The notes under the pieces: generated by a model
What the model saw: the letters and a program-made list of their open reading frames with translations, nothing else
Told to the model about the DNA's origin: nothing
The model's database searches: none
In this document: positions 6,318-11,358 of the stretch, in pieces
How the letters are laid out: the number at the start of each line of letters is the position of its first letter
Numbering within the stretch: position 1 is the first letter of the stretch
DNA from: CAZIPZ01 sp964541075
Lineage (GTDB): Bacteria; Acidobacteriota; Terriglobia; 20CM-2-55-15
DNA length: 11,358 bases
NCBI GenBank assembly: GCA_964541075.1
Contig: CAZIPZ010000132.1
Coordinates: forward strand, 1 to 11,358
Direction: 5' to 3'
Made by a program: the position numbers and the translations under genes

Positions 6318-7476
6318 GTCGACCCACTCCATCGTAAGGCGCATGGAGGATGAACTCGCAGCACTTCGATCCAGGGCTCTATTTCGAAACCTGGAAGTAT
6401 CCACGGGCATCCCATTCAACTCGAACGACTATCTTGGGCTTGCCTCGCATCCAAGACTCAGATCCGCCGTTACAATCGCCGTCCAGACGGACGCCCTCGT
6501 CGCATCGACAGGGTCAAGGCTGTTATCCGGCAACGCAGAGCGCTGGGAGGTTCTGGAGCAAAGATTCGCGCAATTTATCGGGACAGAAGCCGCACTGTAT
6601 TTTTCTTCCGGCTATATGGCGAACCTCGGCCTGCTGACCTCCGTGCTCGGACCGGAAGACACTGCATTCTCCGACAGCGCCAATCATGCCAGCCTGATTG
6701 ACGGCATTCGCCTTGCCCGATGCGGGAAGGTGGTTTTTCCTCACCTTGACCTAACCTTCCTTGAAGACGCTCTGCGCACTCATCGTGGGGGCGGCCGCAA
6801 GGTGGTGGTTGCAGAAAGCGTCTTCAGTATGGATGGCGATCGCGCTCCACTCCGTGAGTTGATGGCGCTTTGCGAGCGCTATGACGCCGGCTTGATCGTC
6901 GACGAAGCGCATACGATCGGGGTTGACGGGCCGGAGGGAAGAGGATCCGTCGCGTTCGCCGGTCGAAGCGGCTGCGTAATCGCATCGATACATACGTGCG
7001 GGAAGGCGCTTGCATCAATGGGTGCGTTCGTTGCCGGATCACAAACGCTTCGCGACATTCTGATCAACAAGGCGCGAACGTTTATATTCACGACGGCGTT
7101 GCCGCCCTATTGCGCCGCTCACATCGGCGAGGCTTTGACCCTGGCAGTGAAGTCCGGCGACCGCCGCGATCATCTTCGCCGCCTCGGTCTTCATCTGAGG
7201 GAGAGAATGAAGTCCTCGGGGTTTGGCACCGCTGGCAGCGACTCTCAGATTGTGCCGCTTATTCTTGGATCCAACGAAAACGCGCTCCGCTTTGCGGCGG
7301 CTGTGGCCGCCTCCGGATTTGCAGTCCGTGCAATACGTCCCCCGACAGTTCCTCCTGATTCCGCCCGGCTCCGGCTCTCGTTGACCGCGGACCTCTCGTT
7401 GCAGGATATCGATCACCTCACGGATGCTTTGATTGCTGCTCGCAAGTTACGCGCGCGCGTGAACAAACAAAGGTGA
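6310..7476 (+). CDS. bioF: 8-amino-7-oxononanoate synthase (KAPA synthase)
   Basis: This PLP enzyme condenses a pimeloyl-thioester with L-alanine to give KAPA, releasing CO2. At 388 residues it has typical length. Signatures are NSNDYLGLASHP (about 37-48), STGSRLLSG (66-74), SSGYMANLG (99-107), ANHASLIDG with H126 stacking on PLP, DEAHTIGV with D198 and H201, and the Schiff-base lysine K232 in HTCGKALAS. All expected catalytic residues are present. The start at 6310 overlaps the bioB stop by 8 bases; an in-frame ATG at 6343 (11 codons later, with TAAGG just upstream) is a possible alternative. An earlier in-frame start inside bioB is not credible. It is translationally coupled to bioB and followed by bioD after 10 bases. 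Confidence 0.95.
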   Translation: MPESTHSIVRRMEDELAALRSRALFRNLEVSTGIPFNSNDYLGLASHPRLRSAVTIAVQTDALVASTGSRLLSGNAERWEVLEQRFAQFIGTEAALYFSSGYMANLGLLTSVLGPEDTAFSDSANHASLIDGIRLARCGKVVFPHLDLTFLEDALRTHRGGGRKVVVAESVFSMDGDRAPLRELMALCERYDAGLIVDEAHTIGVDGPEGRGSVAFAGRSGCVIASIHTCGKALASMGAFVAGSQTLRDILINKARTFIFTTALPPYCAAHIGEALTLAVKSGDRRDHLRRLGLHLRERMKSSGFGTAGSDSQIVPLILGSNENALRFAAAVAASGFAVRAIRPPTVPPDSARLRLSLTADLSLQDIDHLTDALIAARKLRARVNKQR

Positions 7477-7486
7477 CGGTTGCGGA

Positions 7487-8113
7487 ATGATCTCAGACTT
7501 ATTCGTTACGGGCGCCGATACGAACGTTGGCAAGACGGTCTTGTCTGCCCTGATCGTCGCCGCGTCGGATCGGGGCTATTGGAAGCCGATTCAAACCGGC
7601 GCGCTCGAGGATTCAGATCGTGGAACCGTAGTGAAACTCGCCGGAATTCCCGAAACCCGCGCATACCCGGAAGCGTTCATTTTTGATCCGCCGGTTTCTC
7701 CTCATTTGGCCGCGGAATGGAAGGGCGTGCGTATTGATCTCAGTGAGATCCGGCGGCCCATGAACGCCGGCCCCCTTGTCATTGAAGGCGCCGGCGGCGT
7801 TCTGGTTCCCATCAACGAGGGCCAATTCATGATCGATCTCATCACCAAATTCGGCGCGCCGGTGGTGATCGCTGCTCGGAGTACTCTCGGGACCATCAAT
7901 CACACCTTGCTGACGATCTTTGCGCTTCGAGATGCAGGAGCGGATGTGCGAGGCGTCGTGATGATCGGCGCCGAAAATAGCGACAATCGCAATGCGATCG
8001 AGCGGTACGGGCGTGTAGCCGTCGTCGGGTCGATTCCGTTGCTTGCGTCGATGGACCGGTCGATCCTGCGCAGCGTTTTCGACCAGCGGTTCGACAAGGC
8101 GTCATTTCTGTGA
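7487..8113 (+). CDS. bioD: Dethiobiotin synthetase
   Basis: BioD uses ATP and CO2 to close the ureido ring of DAPA, giving dethiobiotin. The 208-residue protein has the P-loop GADTNVGKT (residues 9-17, K16 and T17), the substrate-binding KPIQTG with K33, and the VIEGAGGVLVP loop (98-108, E100) that binds Mg and substrate. The ANTLG-like position reads ARSTLGTINHTLLT, also typical. It is slightly short for the family but complete. ATG at 7487 is preceded by AAAGGTGACGG overlapping the bioF stop. Its stop overlaps the bioA GTG start by four bases (GTGA), indicating coupled translation. Confidence 0.95.
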   Translation: MISDLFVTGADTNVGKTVLSALIVAASDRGYWKPIQTGALEDSDRGTVVKLAGIPETRAYPEAFIFDPPVSPHLAAEWKGVRIDLSEIRRPMNAGPLVIEGAGGVLVPINEGQFMIDLITKFGAPVVIAARSTLGTINHTLLTIFALRDAGADVRGVVMIGAENSDNRNAIERYGRVAVVGSIPLLASMDRSILRSVFDQRFDKASFL

Positions 8114-9396
8114 AGATCTGGCACCCATACACACAGGAAGCGACCGATCCCGCCCCGATTGAGGTCGAGCACGCCCAGGGCGTATATCTTTACACGAAGG
8201 ACGGACGACGGCTGCTCGATGCAATTTCATCGTGGTGGGTCAATCTGCATGGGCATGCTCACCCGCGGATCGCAGAAGCGATCGCCGAACAGGCGCGCCG
8301 GCTTGAGCATGTGATATTCGCGGGATTCACGCATGAGCCCGCAGAAGAGCTTTCCCGCAGGCTTCAAGGGGTTCTTCCAGGATCTTTGACGCGAGTTTTC
8401 TATTCGGACAATGGGTCGACTGCGGTTGAAGTCGCTTTGAAGATGGCGCTGCAATACTGGCGCAACAAAGGATGCATCTCGAAGCAACGCATTGTCGCTC
8501 TCGAACACGGGTATCACGGCGACACGGTTGGTGCGATGTCCGTGAGCTCGGATTCCCCATTCACTGCGGCCTTCGATGCCTTTCGATTTCCGGTCTTACG
8601 CGCACACTCGGCGTATTGCTACCGCTGTCCTGTGGGCAAGAGTCGCGCCTCGTGTGATGTGGATTGCGTTCAGAGCCTTGAGGAGCTGCTTCAAAAGCAC
8701 AGTGGTGAGATCGCCGCCGTCATTGTTGAACCGCTTATTCAGGGCGCCGGCGGCATGATCGTGCATCCCGTCGAGTTTTTGCAGCGTGTCCGGCGTCTGT
8801 GCTCGGAGCATTCCGTCCTGCTCATTGCGGACGAAGTCTTCACGGGATTTGGGCGCACCGGCCGCATGTTTGCATGCGATGCAGCGGGAGTAGAACCGGA
8901 CCTGATGTGCCTGTCCAAGGGACTGACCGGTGGATTTATTCCAATGGCCGCCACCGTTTGCCGCGAAGCCGTTTACGAGGCATTTCTGGACGAAGACCGC
9001 TCGCGTGCTTTCTTCCATGGACACTCTTACTCTGGCAATCCCCTGGGATGCGCAGCGGGGAATGCAAGCCTGAAGGTCTTCGAGGAGGAGCCGGTTTTCG
9101 AGAGAATTTCCTGCATTGAATCGGTGCATCGAGATCGCCTTTTTCAGCTCAAGGGCGAGCCTCGGGTTGCGGATATCCGAATGGCCGGCACAATCGCGGC
9201 GGTGGAGCTCGAAACTCGTGATGCGGGTTACCTTTCAGATATGAGAGCCGAGCTCTACGACTTTTTCATCAGCCGCAACGTTCTGCTTCGTCCTCTCGGA
9301 AACGTTATTTACATCGCCCCGCCTTATGTGATGTCCGCCGATCAGCTTCATTACACTTACGATGTCATCGTCGAGGCGATAAGAAAACTAAGGTAA
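8110..9396 (+). CDS. bioA: Adenosylmethionine-8-amino-7-oxononanoate aminotransferase (DAPA synthase)
   Basis: This class III PLP aminotransferase converts KAPA to DAPA, classically with SAM as amino donor. The 428-residue protein begins with the family motif KIWHPYTQ. It has SSWWVNLHGHAHP (40-52), YSDNGSTAVEVALK (98-111), EHGYHGDT (132-139), ADEVFTGFGRTG (240-251, D241 binding PLP), the Schiff-base lysine K270 in LSKGLTGG, and HGHSYSGNPLGCAAG. The start is GTG at 8110, overlapping the bioD stop. An insert at about 167-187 carries four cysteines, C170-x2-C173 and C182-x3-C186, absent from E. coli BioA as far as I recall but seen in BioA of other phyla; it may bind metal. The donor (SAM or lysine) cannot be decided here. 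Confidence 0.95.
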   Translation: MKIWHPYTQEATDPAPIEVEHAQGVYLYTKDGRRLLDAISSWWVNLHGHAHPRIAEAIAEQARRLEHVIFAGFTHEPAEELSRRLQGVLPGSLTRVFYSDNGSTAVEVALKMALQYWRNKGCISKQRIVALEHGYHGDTVGAMSVSSDSPFTAAFDAFRFPVLRAHSAYCYRCPVGKSRASCDVDCVQSLEELLQKHSGEIAAVIVEPLIQGAGGMIVHPVEFLQRVRRLCSEHSVLLIADEVFTGFGRTGRMFACDAAGVEPDLMCLSKGLTGGFIPMAATVCREAVYEAFLDEDRSRAFFHGHSYSGNPLGCAAGNASLKVFEEEPVFERISCIESVHRDRLFQLKGEPRVADIRMAGTIAAVELETRDAGYLSDMRAELYDFFISRNVLLRPLGNVIYIAPPYVMSADQLHYTYDVIVEAIRKLR

Positions 9397-9406
9397 GATT
9401 GATCAT

Positions 9407-9715
9407 ATGAATTTACATCCGGATTGGAAGTCTGAACCTAGCGCGCCAGGGCCCTTTCAGCGCGTCTTTGACAAAGGCAAGGGAAAGGAAATCGATCTGT
9501 ACGTGACGTACGTTTTCGGAGATGGGATTGACGGCAAACGATACTGCCGCGCTGTTGAAGCCACGGGTCGAATGATTAAGAACGGCGGAGCGGACGAAAA
9601 GCTCAAGAAGGTGCTGAACACCGTGCGTGAAAGAGGCCCGTCATACTGTCTGGCCGTTACCGAAGGCGGGCGCATGCCGACGGAGGCGGATCATTCCGAA
9701 CAGTTCTTGGGCTGA
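9407..9715 (+). CDS. Hypothetical protein, 102 residues, after bioA
   Basis: I do not recognise this protein. It begins MNLHPDWKSEPSAPGPFQRV, is soluble and charged, and has a lysine-rich centre (IKNGGADEKLKKVLNTVRE) and a polar tail. There is no signal peptide, membrane segment or clear metal site; cysteines lie at positions 47 and 81. It starts 10 bases after the bioA stop on the same strand, so it is probably cotranscribed with the biotin genes, but no link to biotin chemistry is visible. A Shine-Dalgarno is weak (AAGG about 13 bases upstream). The coding appearance of the residues and the tight spacing favour a real gene. Confidence 0.6.
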   Translation: MNLHPDWKSEPSAPGPFQRVFDKGKGKEIDLYVTYVFGDGIDGKRYCRAVEATGRMIKNGGADEKLKKVLNTVRERGPSYCLAVTEGGRMPTEADHSEQFLG

Positions 9716-9849
9716 AGGAGAATCTGGAAAGGACTTCCGCGGTCTTCGGTCAACCACCGCCCAGAGAAACGTCAACTTCAGACAAAATTCGCTTTCATCG
9801 TTCGGCGGACATGCGAGCGGGGCAGAAACAATGGACGCCCTGGCCGAGT

Positions 9850-9879
9850 TTTACAATGAATGATGAGACCAGTTATACT
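9850..9879 (+). promoter_or_regulatory. Candidate promoter for the antitoxin-toxin pair
   Basis: TTTACA (9850-9855, five of six matches to TTGACA) and TATACT (9874-9879, five of six matches to TATAAT) are separated by 18 bases. The expected start point near 9886 lies only about six bases before the ATG at 9892, so the message would be leaderless or nearly so. This promoter supports 9892 over the upstream in-frame ATGs at 9811 and 9856, which lie before or within it. The 9716-9849 gap before it has no gene that I can support. Confidence 0.5.
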
Positions 9880-9891
9880 CCTGCGACTTTC

Positions 9892-10623
9892 ATGAGAGGA
9901 CGGATTGCTTTCAGTCTCAAGAACGACCCCCGAAGTCTGCCCGCATATCCTCTTGGCGACGCTGCGCGTTATTTGCAACTGCCTCCTGCGACTCTGCGAT
10001 CCTGGGTAGCGGGACGGAAATACCCGACCTCGAAAGGGGAACGCTTCTTTCACCCCTTAATAATTGCGCCTGAGAGCAATGCCCGCCTGACCTTGTCCTT
10101 TATTAACCTCGTGGAGGCGCATGTCCTTGACGCCATCCGCCGGACACACGGCGTTGCCGTGCCAAAGATACGAAGAGCGGTTGAGTTCGTTAAGCGTGAA
10201 CTGGGTTCCGACCATCCTCTTGCCGAAAAAAGCTTTGAAACGGACGGCGTCGATCTTTTCTTACAAGAGTATGGTCAGTTGATCAACGTATCGCGTGACG
10301 GGCAATTGGCGATGAAGAATGTTCTTGAAGCTTACCTTGAACGCATTGAAAGAGATTCGCGCGGAATAGCTGTCCGTCTTTTTCCATTTACCCGAAACCG
10401 GCCGGCGTCCTCTGATGTGCGCCAAGAACCGAGAAGTGTCGTCATCGATCCGCGCGTTTCCTATGGTCGGCCCGTTCTCACAGGAACAGGGATTCCCACC
10501 TCCGTTCTGGCGGAGCGGTACAAGGCCGGGGAATCCATCAGAGAATTAGCGGACGACTACGCCCGCCCCGCGAATGAAATCGAAGAAGCGATCCGTTGCG
10601 AGCTTCAAACAGAAGCCGCCTGA
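9892..10623 (+). CDS. VapB45-like antitoxin (HTH plus DUF433)
   Basis: This 243-residue protein resembles the Rv2018/VapB45 antitoxin type. The N-terminal part has a MerR-like helix-turn-helix, YPLGDAARYLQLPPATLRSW, suited to binding its own promoter. A helical middle (VEAHVLDAIRRTHGVAVPKIRRAVEF onward) is followed by the DUF433 domain, from VVIDPRVSYGRPVLTGTGIP to the end, which contacts the partner toxin. The DUF433 signature G-R-P-V-L-x-G-T-G-I-P is clear. I place the start at 9892 because a good promoter lies directly upstream and the length then matches the known antitoxin; 9856 is the main alternative. No Shine-Dalgarno is visible. The gene overlaps the toxin by 50 bases, typical of coupled toxin-antitoxin pairs. 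The frame is intact. Confidence 0.82.
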   Translation: MRGRIAFSLKNDPRSLPAYPLGDAARYLQLPPATLRSWVAGRKYPTSKGERFFHPLIIAPESNARLTLSFINLVEAHVLDAIRRTHGVAVPKIRRAVEFVKRELGSDHPLAEKSFETDGVDLFLQEYGQLINVSRDGQLAMKNVLEAYLERIERDSRGIAVRLFPFTRNRPASSDVRQEPRSVVIDPRVSYGRPVLTGTGIPTSVLAERYKAGESIRELADDYARPANEIEEAIRCELQTEAA

Positions 10624-11018
10624 ATCGCCGACTCTCTTCCTTGATCGTTCCCTCGGAAAAAAGACGGTTGCCGAGGCATTGCGCGGCGTAGGCGCCAAGG
10701 TTGAAGTTCACGACGATCATTTCCCCCAAGGATGCAAGGGACGAAACATGGCTCACAGAAGTGGGTAAGAGGGAGTGGATTGTACTCACAAAAGGCCGTC
10801 GCATCCGATTGCGCGCGATTGAAAGAACAGCACTGATTAAGGCTGGCACTCGGGCTTTCGTTCTTACCGCCGGCGACATCGACGGCGTCGCGATGGCGGC
10901 CGTCTTTGCAAAGGCGTTGCCCAGGATCTTACGATTCTCTGCGAAATATACACCGTCTTTCATAGCAACAATCTCCAAGACCGGCTCCGTTACCATGCTC
11001 CAACAGTTCACAAAGTGA
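10574..11018 (+). pseudogene. VapC45-like PIN toxin, split by a +1 frameshift
   Basis: Two overlapping frames together encode one PIN-like toxin of about 147 residues. The first (from ATG 10574) gives SPTLFLDRSLGKKTVAEALR through VEVHDDHFP; the second carries on from KDARDETWLTEVGKREWIVL to QQFTK at 11018. The break lies at the C5 run 10723-10727: with one C removed the reading becomes HDDHFPKDARDETWL, as expected for the family. The toxin is a predicted ribonuclease with a conserved N-terminal Asp in FLDRSLG. Where related PIN-like proteins usually have Asp after T-K (T-x-D), this one has Gly (GGC 10794-10796), a likely loss of an acidic catalytic residue. It overlaps the antitoxin by 50 bases. 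Alternatives are a sequencing error or a programmed +1 shift at CCC-C. Confidence 0.75.
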
Positions 11019-11038
11019 TATGGCTTTTCACAACGTGA
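11008..11038. promoter_or_regulatory. Tandem TCAC-N3-GTGA operator-like dyads
   Basis: TCACAAAGTGA (11008-11018) and TCACAACGTGA (11028-11038) are each perfect 4-bp dyads with a 3-base spacer, and their centres are exactly 20 bp apart, two helical turns. With flanking T and AT they form a direct repeat of 13 bases with one mismatch (11007-11019 and 11027-11039). The first overlaps the toxin stop; both lie upstream of the short ORF at 11064. This geometry is typical of a dimeric regulator binding cooperatively. No clear -35/-10 pair is visible. Confidence 0.5.
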
Positions 11039-11063
11039 TGAGTTCTACGTCAGGAGGTGCCTG

Positions 11064-11216
11064 ATGACGCGCAGAAGATTCATACTCGAGTTTGCCGCCT
11101 TGGCTTGGCCACCTGTAATGGTTTCCTCCGCGACTGTTCAAAATGCCTCTAACGGTTCTCCTTTGATGCGACTTCGTCTTGTCAAACAGATCGATGGCTT
11201 ACTCAGTCACTATTAG
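11064..11216 (+). CDS. 50-residue ORF with a twin-arginine-like N-terminus
   Basis: A strong Shine-Dalgarno, AGGAGG, ends seven bases or so before the ATG at 11064. The 50-residue product starts MTRRRFILEFAALAWPPVMV. The RRRFIL stretch followed by a hydrophobic run to about residue 20 and SSATVQ resembles a Tat-type signal peptide, with a possible cleavage near residue 23-26. The remainder, to LSHY, is short, with a basic patch RLRLVKQ. It could be a short secreted or membrane peptide, or the surviving leader of a truncated exported enzyme. It lies after the paired dyads and before a terminator (11260-11288), which makes a self-contained unit. No family is recognised. Confidence 0.5.
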   Translation: MTRRRFILEFAALAWPPVMVSSATVQNASNGSPLMRLRLVKQIDGLLSHY

Positions 11217-11259
11217 TGCGGCCTCGCGGCACCCTATGGCAAGCACCACCCATAAACAC

Positions 11260-11288
11260 GTTAGCCCGGGTGTCACTCCCGGGCTAAC
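11260..11288. terminator. Strong hairpin terminator between the short ORF and tRNA-Asp
   Basis: GTTAGCCCGGG (11260-11270) and CCCGGGCTAAC (11278-11288) form a perfect 11-bp GC-rich stem with a 7-base loop. On the plus strand TCTTTC follows; on the minus strand GTGTTTATG follows. It probably terminates both the plus-strand transcript of the short ORF and the minus-strand tRNA transcript, whose 3' end is 16 bases away. Confidence 0.8.
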
Positions 11289-11303
11289 TCTTTCATACTA
11301 AAA

Positions 11304-11358
11304 CGGGGCCGACGAGACTCGAACTCGCGACCTCCGGCGTGACAGGCCGGCGTTCTAA
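11304..11358 (-). tRNA. tRNA-Asp (GUC), 5' part outside the window
   Basis: Read on the minus strand, the window ends with the tail of a D-arm (TTAGAAC), then anticodon stem CCGGC, loop CTGTCAC and stem GCCGG, giving anticodon GTC (Asp). The variable region AGGTC and T-arm GCGAG-TTCGAGT-CTCGT follow, then acceptor strand CGGCCCC and discriminator G (11304), as expected for tRNA-Asp. CCA is not encoded. The 5' acceptor and most of the D-arm lie beyond 11358. Confidence 0.93.

Noticed and set aside
5208..6419. 403-codon open frame on the minus strand opposite bioB
   Set aside because: Its product shows no family pattern and runs through the full, well-conserved bioB gene. Long antisense frames like this arise from codon bias.
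9627..9891. Possible gene in the gap before the antitoxin (frame 9627-9863)
   Set aside because: The frame starts inside the previous gene, has no ribosome site and yields no recognisable product. The end of it overlaps a good promoter.
11304..11358. tRNA-Asp 3' end as an integration site for a mobile element carrying the toxin-antitoxin pair
   Set aside because: I found no second copy of the tRNA 3' end in the window and no integrase, so there is nothing to support an integrated element.

Overview
The window looks like chromosomal DNA from a free-living bacterium of moderate GC content. Tandem DUF507 genes, a small glycine-zipper protein, a GAF-GAF-ANTAR regulator, a large PAS/GAF histidine kinase and a compact biotin operon together suggest an Acidobacteriota-like soil lineage. 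That placement is inference from gene content; there is no rRNA or other phylogenetic marker here. The only RNA gene is the 3' part of a tRNA-Asp at the right edge.

Layout, left to right. (1) 160-3921, plus strand: a signalling block of an orphan PAS-PAS-GAF histidine kinase, a 78-residue TPR protein and a GAF-GAF-ANTAR protein expected to bind RNA. No receiver-domain protein is present. (2) 3957-5204, minus strand: a small-gene block. In transcription order it holds a glycine-zipper protein, a 57-residue four-cysteine zinc-ribbon-like protein that ends in a very strong terminator, and two tandem DUF507 paralogues joined by a TAATG overlap. (3) 5320-9396, plus strand: a complete bioB-bioF-bioD-bioA operon. 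It covers the four late steps of biotin synthesis, from pimeloyl-thioester plus alanine to biotin. The genes are tightly packed or overlapping. The likely promoter has a perfect 8-bp inverted repeat just upstream of a consensus TATAAT, six bases before the bioB ATG, so the mRNA may be leaderless. An unrecognised 102-residue ORF follows bioA after 10 bases. (4) 9850-11018, plus strand: a VapB45/VapC45-like toxin-antitoxin module (HTH plus DUF433 antitoxin, PIN-like toxin). The antitoxin is intact. The toxin frame is broken by one extra base in a C5 run, and it also has Gly where an acidic residue is expected, so it looks inactivated, mis-sequenced or frameshift-decoded. (5) 11008-11216: two TCAC-N3-GTGA dyads exactly 20 bp apart, then a 50-codon ORF with a strong Shine-Dalgarno and a twin-arginine-like N-terminus. 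(6) 11260-11358: a strong hairpin terminator and the 3' part of tRNA-Asp(GUC) on the minus strand.

The most interesting points are the frameshifted toxin beside an intact antitoxin, the paired operators before the short Tat-like ORF, the unfamiliar inverted repeat in a possibly leaderless biotin promoter, and the small zinc-ribbon gene. I see no CRISPR array, insertion sequence, integrase or large repeat.
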